DNA of 64,000 bases from Sunxiuqinia sp965372405 (GTDB lineage Bacteria > Bacteroidota > Bacteroidia > Bacteroidales > Prolixibacteraceae), in the NCBI GenBank assembly GCA_965372405.1, contig CBDVCE010000017.1, forward strand, positions 1 to 64,000, read 5' to 3'. Numbering within the stretch: position 1 is the stretch's first letter; each line of letters opens with the position of its first letter. Positions 1 through 9,521 of the stretch are shown here, piece after piece. The notes under the pieces are model-generated. The model saw nothing but the letters and a program-made list of their open reading frames with translations, did no database searches and was not told where the DNA came from. Made by a program: the position numbers and the translations under genes.

Positions 1-104
1 AAAAATCGAAAGTTCGATATTCAAAAACTATACGTTATCGCAGAGACGCATACAACTCAGCCTCCATCGTAACATATGTCATTATTCGAGAAAAAAACTG
101 AATC

Positions 105-134
105 TTGATTTTTGATGTGAATTGATTATATTTA
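105..134 (+). promoter_or_regulatory. Possible promoter of the sensor kinase gene
   Basis: TTG at 105-107 is followed 19 bases later by TATATTTA at 127-134, close to the Bacteroidota form TTG-N19-TAnnTTTG but with A in place of the last G. It lies about 40 bases before the proposed kinase start. This is a sequence match only. Confidence 0.3.
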
Positions 135-170
135 TAATGAAAGGATTTCACGCTAAAAAGCTACAGGATT

Positions 171-2642
171 TTGAGTAAAAAACTACTGATACTAGTCGCC
201 ATTGTTACCAGCTTGCTTATTGCTAGTTTAGGGTATTTCTATTATCACAATCTTGAAAAAAACATTCATTCTGATAAAGTAATTGATCTTACGGCAATTG
301 CTCAGCTAAAAATTGACCAATTAGAGCAGTGGCGAAATGAAAGAACTGCAGATATCATTGTTTTTGGGCAATATGAAGCATTCTCAAATAGTATGGAATT
401 CTTACTGAACAATCCGGAACAAGAGCAACTATCTAAATATATTGATGAGCGTCTTTTAATTTGTAAAAAAGAATATGGTTATAAATCAATTTTCATCATC
501 TCTCCTGAAAACAAAATTCTATTTTCAACAAATTCAGCCACCCTTCCTTTTGAAGAAACATTATTTGAGAAAATCTTAAAATTAAACCAGAATGACCAAA
601 TTGCTTATTCAGACTTCTATTTTGATAAAAGGCATGAAGAAATACTCTATGATTTTGCCTCTCCAATTTTTAATGATGAGAATGAATTAATTGCGTCATT
701 AATTTTTCGTGTTGATCCTGCTGATTATCTATATCCTCTCATTCAATCATGGCCTACTCCCAGTAAAACTTCTGAAACATTATTAATCCGAAAAGATAAG
801 GATAATGTTTTATTCTTAAATGAATTGCGTCATCAAAAGGGAACTGCCTTAAAATTAACCATTCCCTTAACACAGAAAACCCTGCCAGCAGTAATGGCTG
901 TCGAAGGTTTTTCAGGGATAGTAGAAGGTAAAGATTATACAAGCACTGACGTTGTTGCCTATATTGCACCCGTGCCTGGAACCAATTGGTTTATGGTATC
1001 AAAAATTGATAAAAAAGAATTGTTTCACGAATTAGTTTCGCAGGGTTTACTCGTATTCCTTACAACTATCCTTATTATTATTACACTAGCTTTTGGCTTT
1101 GGTTTAATTTACAATTTAAAGCAAAAGAAAATCTATGCATCTCTTTGGAAAACACAGGAAGAATTTAAAACAACTTTATACAGTATTGGCGATGCAGTAA
1201 TCACAACTGACAAAGACGGTAAAGTAAAACAAATCAACACCATAGCAGAAAAACTAACCGGATGGACTGAAAAGAAAGCAAAAAGCAAACCTTTGAATGA
1301 GGTATTCCAAATTAGAAATGAATTTACAAGAGAAAAAGTTGAAAACCCGGTTGAGAAAGTTTTAATGAGTGGTGAAATTGTTGGACTTGCCAATAGCACC
1401 ATTCTTATTGCTAAAGATGGTAAAGAAACTCCTATTGCAGATAGCGCTGCTCCAATTAGGGATAACGAAGAAAATATCATTGGAGTCGTTCTTGTTTTTA
1501 GAGATCAAACTGATGAAAAAAGGCATCTAAATGAAATTGAATCGGCTCGGGATTTTGCTGAAAGCATCATAGGAACTTTACATGAATCCCTATTGGTTTT
1601 AGATTCCAAATTTCAGGTTATTTCGGCCAATCAAACATTTTATGATTCTTTTAACACAAATAGTAAAAAAGTTCTAAAGCAATCATTCTTTGAAATTGAA
1701 AAGGGAGTTTGGGGCAATAAAGACCTTCGTAAACAACTTGAAAATATTTTACCTCAGAACACAAATTTTGATGATCTGGAGATCAATTTTCAATTCAAAA
1801 ACATAGGAAGAAGAGTACTAAACATGAATGCCCGAACAATTAATTCTTCGGATAATAAAACTAAAAATATTTTACTCGCCATTAACGATATCACCGACAA
1901 GCAAAAGCTCATTGAAGAATTGATTATTGCTAAAGAAAAAGCCGAAGAAAGCAATCAGCTAAAAACAGCGTTCTTAGCAAATATGAGTCATGAAATTAGA
2001 ACTCCACTTAATGGGATTCTTGGTTTTTCGGGTATGATAGCTGAAGATGAATTATCGAAAGATGAAAGACAAAAATACCAAGATATTATTGAAAATAGTG
2101 GCCAACGTTTATTAAGTATTGTAAATGATATACTTGACATCTCGATGATTCAGTCAAACCAAATCAAAATTAAGAAACAAGAATTTCTCCTGACTGAGTT
2201 TCTCAATGAGATATATACATTATACAATACGCTTAATGGTGATAAAATCGATAAAATTGATTTCTCGATTAAGAATGAATTAAAAGATCAAAACCTTGTA
2301 ATTAGTTCAGACAAAGACAGACTCTTCCAGATATTTAAAAACTTGCTTGACAATGCATTTAAGTTTACACAATCCGGACTTATTCATTTTGGTACAACTG
2401 TATCAAATGGACATTTAACCTGTTTTGTAAAAGACTCAGGGAAAGGAATCCCTGCAGATAAGGTTGAATTAATTTTTGAAAAATTCCAGCAAATTAATTA
2501 CGAACAATCCATGAAAGTTGAAGGGACAGGTCTGGGACTTTCAATTGCTAAAGGATTGGTTGAACGATTAGGCGGTAAGATTTGGGTAGAAACTGAACCT
2601 GAAAAAGGAACAACATTTTTCTTTGAGTTACCACTCAACTAG
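171..2642 (+). CDS. Membrane-bound sensor histidine kinase with periplasmic sensor and two PAS domains
   Basis: Two-component sensor kinase of 823 residues. A transmembrane helix at about 7-24 and another at 291-313 enclose a periplasmic sensor of about 260 residues, probably Cache-like. Two PAS-like regions follow (about 330-450 and 460-580), then the HisKA phospho-acceptor with MSHEIRTP (His607) and an ATPase domain with the N box NLLDNAFKF and G box GTGLGLSIAKG. There is no receiver domain, so phosphate must pass to a separate response regulator, and none is encoded nearby. The start is TTG at 171; the ATG at 137 is out of frame and hits a stop. The end overlaps the convergent GH15 gene by 4 bases. 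The ligand cannot be told from sequence. Confidence 0.9.
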   Translation: MSKKLLILVAIVTSLLIASLGYFYYHNLEKNIHSDKVIDLTAIAQLKIDQLEQWRNERTADIIVFGQYEAFSNSMEFLLNNPEQEQLSKYIDERLLICKKEYGYKSIFIISPENKILFSTNSATLPFEETLFEKILKLNQNDQIAYSDFYFDKRHEEILYDFASPIFNDENELIASLIFRVDPADYLYPLIQSWPTPSKTSETLLIRKDKDNVLFLNELRHQKGTALKLTIPLTQKTLPAVMAVEGFSGIVEGKDYTSTDVVAYIAPVPGTNWFMVSKIDKKELFHELVSQGLLVFLTTILIIITLAFGFGLIYNLKQKKIYASLWKTQEEFKTTLYSIGDAVITTDKDGKVKQINTIAEKLTGWTEKKAKSKPLNEVFQIRNEFTREKVENPVEKVLMSGEIVGLANSTILIAKDGKETPIADSAAPIRDNEENIIGVVLVFRDQTDEKRHLNEIESARDFAESIIGTLHESLLVLDSKFQVISANQTFYDSFNTNSKKVLKQSFFEIEKGVWGNKDLRKQLENILPQNTNFDDLEINFQFKNIGRRVLNMNARTINSSDNKTKNILLAINDITDKQKLIEELIIAKEKAEESNQLKTAFLANMSHEIRTPLNGILGFSGMIAEDELSKDERQKYQDIIENSGQRLLSIVNDILDISMIQSNQIKIKKQEFLLTEFLNEIYTLYNTLNGDKIDKIDFSIKNELKDQNLVISSDKDRLFQIFKNLLDNAFKFTQSGLIHFGTTVSNGHLTCFVKDSGKGIPADKVELIFEKFQQINYEQSMKVEGTGLGLSIAKGLVERLGGKIWVETEPEKGTTFFFELPLN

Positions 2643-4447
2643 TGCAGAAACTCCCTGATTATTTCCTCATCTGTTAACTGTTCATCAGAGATAGTTATTG
2701 CAGTCTCAATCAACGCCAAATGCGAATAAGCCTGAGGAAAATTACCCAGCATTCGTTTTGTTTCAAAATCAAGATCTTCACTAAATAATCCTAAATGGTT
2801 AGAATAACTTAATAGTGCCTTGTATTTCTTTATGGCTTCCTTCTTTCGACCAATTTTATATAACGCATTAATTAACCAGAATGAACAAATTGTAAATGCC
2901 GACTTTGGTGTTCCAAAATCATCTTGATTTTTATACCTGAACATGAGCCCGTTGTATTCAAGATCATTTTGAATTGCTGTTACTGTACTTACATATTGTT
3001 TATCGTTAGCTTCAATAAAGCCATAAGACTCCATCAACAAAACAGAAGCATCCAAGTCATCTGAACCATATGCCTGTGCAAAAGAATTCTTCTTCTCGGA
3101 CCAGGCATTCTCATAAATATCATTTTTGATTTTATCGCGCAATTTCTCCCATGGGCCAATATACATTTCACGTTTAAGGAGTTCTGCGATCTTTAAAGCA
3201 CGATCAACAGCAACCCAACAAAGCACCTTACTAAAAGTAAAATGTTTATTCTCATTACGAATCTCCCAAATCCCACGATCAGGTTCTTCCCAATTTGTTT
3301 CAACAACCTTAATAACATTACGTACGATTGTCCATAACTCTTCGCTGTGCCCAAGACTCACCGAGTAAATTTCAAAATGCTGATAAATTACATCCAGTAA
3401 AATTCCGTAAATATCGTTTTGTTTTTGTTTGTAGGCAGCATTCCCAATCCGAACAGGAGCTGAACCTTCGTAGCCACTTAGGTGATCGAGTGTTTTTTCT
3501 GTTAGCTCCTTTTGTCCATCAATACCATACATAATCTGCATCTTTTCATCCTTGTCAGGCATGATGTCGATAATAAATCGCAAATAACGTTGAGCCATTT
3601 TAAAATGCCCAAGCGAGGTCATAATTTTTACAACCATCGAAGCATCCCTGATCCAGCAAAAACGATAATCCCAATTGCGCTCCTCTCCAATTGTTTCTGG
3701 AAGTGAAGTTGTTAACGCTGCCAAAATTGCACCGCTCTTATCAAAACTCAACATTTTTAGAGTAAGTGAACTTCGAATGATTTCATCTTCAAAAAAACGA
3801 TACGAAGTTGTGCGTTCCGACCAATTTAACCAATAAACCTTCGTTCTTTCCAATTTTAGTTTGGCTCGACGCACACTTTGAGGAAGCAGCTTTTGATTAT
3901 AACTCACCAGACAATATTCGTCCTTTTCTAAAGTAATCAGCTTTTGCTTCAGAATATCACTTCTATCAAAACTGGTATAAAGATAAAGTGAATCATATGG
4001 ACCTTCTAAGGTTGATGATTTGATATAAGTATCCTCCAATTCATTCTCCGAAGCGTACTTAGCATACTCTAAACGCGGATCATATTTAATAGAAAAAGAC
4101 GGATGACCGGTAATATGTCTGAAATATCGGATTACATCTGGCGGAGTATAGTATCCCCCATTATCCTGATCTTTATATCGAGGCATAAAATCGTGAACTT
4201 CAAATATCCCATCCATACAATTAAAGCGTGTTACCAAAATGTTTGTTCTTGGAATATAGAACTGCTTCATTTTGCGAAGACTCTGAGGAACAATCTCAAA
4301 GCTACCACCCTTTTCATCATCTAAAAGACTGCAAAAGACTGAAGAGGAATCAAAATGCGGAAGACACAACCATTCCATCGATCCTTTGTCAGACACCAAA
4401 GCTGCTGTACGACAATTTCCAATTATTCCGTAGTTTAAATTCTTCAT
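2639..4447 (-). CDS. Glycoside hydrolase family 15 protein (trehalase/glucoamylase-like)
   Basis: 602 residues from the ATG at 4447; a TTG two codons upstream is also possible. The N-terminus has the form usual for bacterial GH15 proteins (NYGIIGNCRTAALVS, then SMEWLCLPHFDS), and the catalytic (alpha/alpha)6 barrel carries GEERNWDYRFCWIRDAS. No signal peptide, so it should act in the cytoplasm. Bacterial GH15 enzymes include trehalases and glucoamylases. It is divergent from a trehalose-6-phosphate synthase/phosphatase 280 bases away, which favours trehalose or a related alpha-glucan as substrate; that is inference from context. Its 3' end overlaps the convergent kinase gene by 4 bases. Confidence 0.85.
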   Translation of the reverse strand: MKNLNYGIIGNCRTAALVSDKGSMEWLCLPHFDSSSVFCSLLDDEKGGSFEIVPQSLRKMKQFYIPRTNILVTRFNCMDGIFEVHDFMPRYKDQDNGGYYTPPDVIRYFRHITGHPSFSIKYDPRLEYAKYASENELEDTYIKSSTLEGPYDSLYLYTSFDRSDILKQKLITLEKDEYCLVSYNQKLLPQSVRRAKLKLERTKVYWLNWSERTTSYRFFEDEIIRSSLTLKMLSFDKSGAILAALTTSLPETIGEERNWDYRFCWIRDASMVVKIMTSLGHFKMAQRYLRFIIDIMPDKDEKMQIMYGIDGQKELTEKTLDHLSGYEGSAPVRIGNAAYKQKQNDIYGILLDVIYQHFEIYSVSLGHSEELWTIVRNVIKVVETNWEEPDRGIWEIRNENKHFTFSKVLCWVAVDRALKIAELLKREMYIGPWEKLRDKIKNDIYENAWSEKKNSFAQAYGSDDLDASVLLMESYGFIEANDKQYVSTVTAIQNDLEYNGLMFRYKNQDDFGTPKSAFTICSFWLINALYKIGRKKEAIKKYKALLSYSNHLGLFSEDLDFETKRMLGNFPQAYSHLALIETAITISDEQLTDEEIIREFLH

Positions 4448-4610
4448 AAACAAATATTAAGCTTCAATTATCAATTTTAAAACAAACAAGGCATTTTGAC
4501 AACAACAAAAATTCCATTACCTTGACATTGTTGTGCAGACTATGGTCTACATGCAATTTCTAAATGAGTTCTCAAAAGTAAAAATATTCTGAAATAATTT
4601 ATTACAATCA

Positions 4611-4684
4611 AATCTTTTCTATTCTATTTAAACACACCCAACACCTATCGGAACAAGAAGTTGAGTGTTATTTAAGAAAAGATT
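4611..4684. promoter_or_regulatory. Long imperfect inverted repeat upstream of the trehalose synthesis gene
   Basis: A perfect 10-base inverted repeat AATCTTTTCT (4611-4620) / AGAAAAGATT (4675-4684) encloses a second, imperfect pair built on CCAAC and GTTGAGTGTT, so the whole stretch could fold into a hairpin or serve as an operator. It ends 45 bases before the start codon at 4730, in the divergent region shared with the GH15 gene. Its function is unknown. Confidence 0.4.
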
Positions 4685-4729
4685 GATAATACTCTTCTTA
4701 ATAAATAGTTAAAACTGAAAAAATATAGC

Positions 4730-6955
4730 ATGAGCAAAATACATATTGTTTCCAATCGACTTCCCTTTAGTATCAATAAGGAAGATTCAGGATTTAAGCT
4801 TACACCAAGTGTTGGTGGTTTAGCTACAGGAATGCGATCTATTTACCGGGAATATGGAGGACAATGGATTGGGTGGCCAGGCATAGCTGCTGATGAACTG
4901 TCTTCAGAAGATATGTCAGAAATTGACGAAAGTCTGGTCGATGAGGCTTGTCTTGCCGTTCATCTGGATCAGGAAGAGATCAACCTGTACTACGAAGGAT
5001 TTAGCAACAATGTGATCTGGCCTCTTTTTCATTATTTTGCTCAATTCATCGAATACAATCCTGAATACTGGGAAGCTTATAAAAGGGTGAACCAGAAGTT
5101 TGCGGATAAAGCTCTCGAAACCCTTGAAGATGGTGATACAATTTGGATTCACGATTATCAGCTACTGCTTTTACCAGAAATAATCAAGTCTGCCAAACCT
5201 GGGGTTACAGTTGGTTTCTTTCTACATATTCCGTTCCCTTCTTTTGAGGTCTTCAGGACACTTCCATGGCGTAAAGAATTAATCAAAGGAATGCTTGGTG
5301 CAGACCTGATAGGATTCCACACTTATGATTACGAAAGACACTTTTTTAGTTCTGTAAGACGTCTACTTGGCTACGAAATATCATTTAATCAAATACATAC
5401 TGAAGATAGAATCGTAATGGCTGATGCTTTTCCAATGGGAATTGATTATGAAAAATTCGCAGCCAAAGCACAAGAAATCGTACAGAAACCACCACAGGAA
5501 AAGTCTGATCTGCACAAAGAACTGGAAAAATACTTCCTGCTTTCTCCGAATCGCAAATTGATCCTTTCGATTGACCGTCTTGATTATACGAAAGGCATCC
5601 CAAATAGAATTAAAGCTTTTGAGTCATTTTTGGAGAAATACCCTCAGTTCCAGAATGAAGTAACACTAGTCATGTTAGTAGTTCCATCACGTGATTCGGT
5701 AGAACAATACAAACTATTAAAAAGTGAAGTTGACGAATTGGTTGGTCGCATTAATGGCCGATTTGGTGGTGTAAACTACAACCCAATCTGGTATTTCTAT
5801 CGCTCACTTCCTTTTGAGAATCTTATTGAGTTGTACAGCACTTCAGATGTAGCACTTATAACTCCTGTTCGCGATGGAATGAATCTGGTTGCAAAAGAAT
5901 ATATCGCCTCCAGAGTCAATAAGAGTGGAGTACTAATCATTAGTGAAATGGCCGGTGTTGCTCAGGAAATGGGCGAGGCGATTATTATTAATCCAAATAA
6001 TGAGGATGAAATTGCCGAAAGCATCTTACAAGCGCTAAACATGCCTATCGATGAGCAGCGTTCAAGAATGAACTTTCTGCAAAAACGAATTAAACGATAC
6101 GATATTTTCAAATGGTCAAGTGAATTTGTGAAGGCATTGAGAAAAATTGAAGGTATTCAGCACACTTTCCTTGCTAAACGTATCAGCCAATCAGTTCAGG
6201 ATGGATTGGTTGAAAAATTCTCAAATGCTAAAAAACGAGCCATCTTCCTTGATTACGATGGCACATTAGTAAACTTTAAAAATGACCCACAAGCTGCAAA
6301 ACCCGATGCTGAACTTCATAAATTAATTGCAGACTTAGCAAATGATGAGCAAAATACAGTAACTATCATTAGTGGTCGTGACCGTGAAACGCTACAAGGA
6401 TGGCTTGGACAACACAATGTCAATTTCATTGTAGAGCACGGTGTATGGCTCAAAAAGATAGGCGGAGACTGGCAAATGCTGGATAATATCAGCAGTAGTT
6501 GGAAGCCCGAGATTCGCCCACTTATGGAAAACTTTGTCGACCGTACACCCGGAACATTCATTGAAGAAAAGAATTACTCATTGGTATGGCACTATCGTAA
6601 ATCAGAACCTGAACAAGGCGAACTCCGTGCCAACGAATTGAAAGACGAACTTCGAAATATGATCGCCAATCACAACCTTGAAATCATGGAAGGAAATAAA
6701 GTGATAGAATTAAAAGCGGGAGGTATTAATAAGGGCATGGCAGCTACTCGTTTTCTTAAAGAAATGGAACACGATTGCATCGTAGCGATTGGTGATGATT
6801 GGACTGATGAATATATGTTCCGTGAATTACCTGAAGACTCAATAACCATTAAAGTTGGCCTGAAAAAAACAGCTGCCAATTATAAGCTTGAGTCAGTATC
6901 CGCAGTTCGGAAATTATTGAAGGCTTTTGGAGAAAAAGAAACAGCCAAATCATAA
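4730..6955 (+). CDS. otsAB: Bifunctional trehalose-6-phosphate synthase / trehalose-6-phosphate phosphatase
   Basis: 741 residues with two enzymes in one chain. Residues 1 to about 465 form a GT20 glycosyltransferase (trehalose-6-P synthase), with IVSNRLPFSI at the N-terminus, the GGLATG loop, WIHDYQLLLLP, SIDRLDYTKGIP and the donor-site segment PVRDGMNLVAKEY. Residues from about 500 on form a HAD phosphatase with DYDGTL (Asp508, Asp510), the TIISGRD motif and GDDWTDEYMF near the end. Together they convert a nucleotide-glucose and glucose-6-P to trehalose-6-P and then trehalose. Fused OtsA-OtsB proteins beside GH15 genes are common in Bacteroidota. Likely roles are osmotic or desiccation protection. 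Confidence 0.95.
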   Translation: MSKIHIVSNRLPFSINKEDSGFKLTPSVGGLATGMRSIYREYGGQWIGWPGIAADELSSEDMSEIDESLVDEACLAVHLDQEEINLYYEGFSNNVIWPLFHYFAQFIEYNPEYWEAYKRVNQKFADKALETLEDGDTIWIHDYQLLLLPEIIKSAKPGVTVGFFLHIPFPSFEVFRTLPWRKELIKGMLGADLIGFHTYDYERHFFSSVRRLLGYEISFNQIHTEDRIVMADAFPMGIDYEKFAAKAQEIVQKPPQEKSDLHKELEKYFLLSPNRKLILSIDRLDYTKGIPNRIKAFESFLEKYPQFQNEVTLVMLVVPSRDSVEQYKLLKSEVDELVGRINGRFGGVNYNPIWYFYRSLPFENLIELYSTSDVALITPVRDGMNLVAKEYIASRVNKSGVLIISEMAGVAQEMGEAIIINPNNEDEIAESILQALNMPIDEQRSRMNFLQKRIKRYDIFKWSSEFVKALRKIEGIQHTFLAKRISQSVQDGLVEKFSNAKKRAIFLDYDGTLVNFKNDPQAAKPDAELHKLIADLANDEQNTVTIISGRDRETLQGWLGQHNVNFIVEHGVWLKKIGGDWQMLDNISSSWKPEIRPLMENFVDRTPGTFIEEKNYSLVWHYRKSEPEQGELRANELKDELRNMIANHNLEIMEGNKVIELKAGGINKGMAATRFLKEMEHDCIVAIGDDWTDEYMFRELPEDSITIKVGLKKTAANYKLESVSAVRKLLKAFGEKETAKS

Positions 6956-7000
6956 TCTGCCAAAATATTATTTATAGTTTTGAGTTTTCAATAAAAAACA

Positions 7001-7810
7001 ATGAAGCAGATCGTATTTATATGCATTTTAATATGCACTGGTTTAATTTCTTTCTCTCAAGACAATTTAAACAGGACTGATGAGCAAGGCAAAAAACATG
7101 GTATTTGGAAAAAATACCTTGACAATGGCAAACTCATTTACGAGGGAACTTTTATGAATGACAAGCCTGTTGGCTTATTTAGAAGATACCACTCGAGTGG
7201 AGCATTAAAGGCTATTTTAAAATACGATGTATATTCCGACTCAACTGACGCTCAACTTTTTGATACCCGATCAAAGTTAATTGCCAAGGGTAAATATAGT
7301 GGAAAGATAAAAATAGGAAATTGGCAGTATTATAAATCTGGTCTTTTGATTTCAAAGGAGCATTTTGTTAATGGGAAAAAGGATGGCCTAAGTAAGACAT
7401 ATTATCCTGATGGAAGACTTTTTGAAGAAGTGGAATGGAAATTCGGATTGAAAAATGGAATTTACCGTGCTTATTTTAAAAGTGGAAAACCTTATATGGA
7501 GTGCAAAATGGTTAATAACCTACGCGATGGATTTTGTCTGATTTATTATCCTAATAATGAACTGGAGCTTGAAGCTTTTTACAATAAAAACCTTCGCCAC
7601 AACCAATGGAAGTACTTTTCTAAAAGCGGAGAACTTTCGCACGTCCTTGAATATGACATGGGCATATTGCTAAATCCTGAAGTATCGGATAGCATTCAGA
7701 ACATCAATATGAAACAGATGGAATTAAACAAAGGGAAATTACTTGATCCAGAGAAGTTTATGCAAGATCCATCGGAATACATGATGAAGAACAATATGTT
7801 TGGAAGATAA
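7001..7810 (+). CDS. Secreted MORN-repeat-variant protein (YwqK-like)
   Basis: 269 residues with a clear signal peptide (MKQIVFICILICTGLISFSQ). The rest is a run of short repeats of the form G-x-W-x-x-Y-x-x-G-x-L-x-x-x-x-x-x-x-G typical of the MORN_2 (YwqK) family, for example KHGIWKKYLDNGKLIYEG and KIGNWQYYKSGLLISKEHF. These repeats form elongated beta sheets, and the biochemical role is unknown. Databases often name the family after a putative antitoxin, but nothing here is toxin-like, so I do not adopt that name. It precedes the T9SS protease by 14 bases and may be co-transcribed with it. Confidence 0.75.
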   Translation: MKQIVFICILICTGLISFSQDNLNRTDEQGKKHGIWKKYLDNGKLIYEGTFMNDKPVGLFRRYHSSGALKAILKYDVYSDSTDAQLFDTRSKLIAKGKYSGKIKIGNWQYYKSGLLISKEHFVNGKKDGLSKTYYPDGRLFEEVEWKFGLKNGIYRAYFKSGKPYMECKMVNNLRDGFCLIYYPNNELELEAFYNKNLRHNQWKYFSKSGELSHVLEYDMGILLNPEVSDSIQNINMKQMELNKGKLLDPEKFMQDPSEYMMKNNMFGR

Positions 7811-7824
7811 TCTGTAAAAACTTT

Positions 7825-9513
7825 ATGGTACTTTGGATGTACTATAAGAAAATAAACAGATTTATGTTCTGCAGAATAGCAATCATATTTACTTTACTTT
7901 TTGTACAATCTTATTCTTACGCACAAATTGATATTGAGAATTACTACTGGATAAAATTCTCTGATAAAAACGGATCCGTATACACTATAAATCATCCTGA
8001 AGATTTTTTATCAGCTCGTGCCATTCAACGCCGCTCAGCTCAGGGGATTTCAATTAATGAACAGGATTTACCTGTATCTCAAACATACATTGACAGTATT
8101 TCAAAAAGGGACATTCAAATTATTCACGCCTCAAAGTGGCTGAATGGTGCAACAGTAAAAACAACACAACCCAAGGTCGATCAACTGCTTCTCGACTTCA
8201 ATTTTATAACAAATATAGAACTTACTAAACCTGGGATTCAGCTTAAATCTATTCAAGACAAATTTTCAGTTGAGAAATTGCAGACCGATATCGACACTGC
8301 ATTTTATGGTTTATCTGTTTATCAGGTTGGACAACTAAATGGACAATATCTGCACAATAATGATTTTTTAGGACAAGGAATGCATATTGCTGTTTTAGAT
8401 GCCGGGTTTCTAAAAGTTGATGAACTATCTTCATTTTCAACACTGATTTCGGAGAACCGTATTCTTGAAACACGTGATTTTGTTGAACCGGGATCTAATG
8501 TTTTTGAGAAAGATGATCATGGCATGAGCGTTCTTTCTACTATGGCTGGCGAACTTCCTGGTACTTTTATTGGCAGCGCACCAAAAGCCTATTATTATTT
8601 AATTCGTTCTGAAGATGTCCGTTCAGAATACCTAATTGAAGAAGATAATTGGGTAGTTGCTGCCGAATATGCAGATAGCATCGGTGTCGACATTATCAAC
8701 TCATCGCTTGGTTATTCTGAATTTGACGATCCTTCAATGAATCACTCTTATTCTGAATTGGATGGAAATACTACACGAGTAACGAGAGCAGCAAATATTG
8801 CAGTTAAAAAAGGCATGTTGGTATTTTCTAGTGTTGGCAATGAAGGAAACAATTCCTGGCAGTTTTTGGTTGCACCGTCAGATGGGGAATATGTGATTGG
8901 AGTTGGTGCAGTAAACAGTGATGGAGAGTGGGCTCCTTTCAGCTCATATGGTCCAAATGCTTCTGGAGATATCAAACCAAATGTTTCCGCTGTTGGTTGG
9001 GGAGCTTTTATTCAACGTGAGAATGATAATATTTCCTCCGCAAATGGCACTTCGTTTTCATCACCAATTATGGCTGGCATGGCTGCTTGTTTATGGCAAG
9101 CATTCCCCAAAGCAACAAATCTTCAGATTAAAGATGCTATTGAAAAAAGTGCTTCTCAATACAACTTTCCAGATTTCCAATTAGGCTATGGCATTCCTAA
9201 TTTTGAGCTTGCTGCTGAAATTCTTGACGATTTAAGACTGGACAACATCAATTCAGACAAATACTGGACTGTCTCTTCAAATCCTTTTACAGACGAAATT
9301 CAATTTATTCCGCAAAAGAAACAAATAGAAAATGATACCCGAATTATGCTTTTCTCTATAAATGGGCATAAAGTTTTTGACATTTTTTTTGCCATGGGCA
9401 GCCCATTAGTGTTCAGGAATCTTAGTAACTTGCCAAATGGAGTTTATGTTGCATTCATCGAATCTGCTGAAAAAAAAGAGGCACATAAACTAGTGAAAAT
9501 TAGCTCAAATTAA
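7825..9513 (+). CDS. Subtilisin-family (S8) serine protease with type IX secretion C-terminal domain
   Basis: 562 residues. The signal peptide is most convincing from Met5 or Met14 (MFCRIAIIFTLLFVQSYSYA), so the start may be 7837 or 7864 rather than 7825. The S8 triad is visible as Asp192 (AVLDAG), His232 (DDHGMSV) and Ser410 (NGTSFSSP), with oxyanion Asn339 in SSVGNEGN. The last 80 or so residues (SSNPFTDEIQF, then LPNGVYVAFI and HKLVKI) look like a T9SS type A sorting domain, so the enzyme should be exported through the outer membrane by T9SS. It starts 14 bases after the MORN gene and ends 8 bases before xseA. Confidence 0.92.
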   Translation: MVLWMYYKKINRFMFCRIAIIFTLLFVQSYSYAQIDIENYYWIKFSDKNGSVYTINHPEDFLSARAIQRRSAQGISINEQDLPVSQTYIDSISKRDIQIIHASKWLNGATVKTTQPKVDQLLLDFNFITNIELTKPGIQLKSIQDKFSVEKLQTDIDTAFYGLSVYQVGQLNGQYLHNNDFLGQGMHIAVLDAGFLKVDELSSFSTLISENRILETRDFVEPGSNVFEKDDHGMSVLSTMAGELPGTFIGSAPKAYYYLIRSEDVRSEYLIEEDNWVVAAEYADSIGVDIINSSLGYSEFDDPSMNHSYSELDGNTTRVTRAANIAVKKGMLVFSSVGNEGNNSWQFLVAPSDGEYVIGVGAVNSDGEWAPFSSYGPNASGDIKPNVSAVGWGAFIQRENDNISSANGTSFSSPIMAGMAACLWQAFPKATNLQIKDAIEKSASQYNFPDFQLGYGIPNFELAAEILDDLRLDNINSDKYWTVSSNPFTDEIQFIPQKKQIENDTRIMLFSINGHKVFDIFFAMGSPLVFRNLSNLPNGVYVAFIESAEKKEAHKLVKISSN

Positions 9514-9521
9514 TTATTAGA

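Noticed and set aside
7001..7810. YwqK-type antitoxin of a toxin-antitoxin pair
   Set aside because: The protein is secreted, consists of MORN-like repeats, and its neighbours are a protease and exonuclease VII genes; no toxin candidate.
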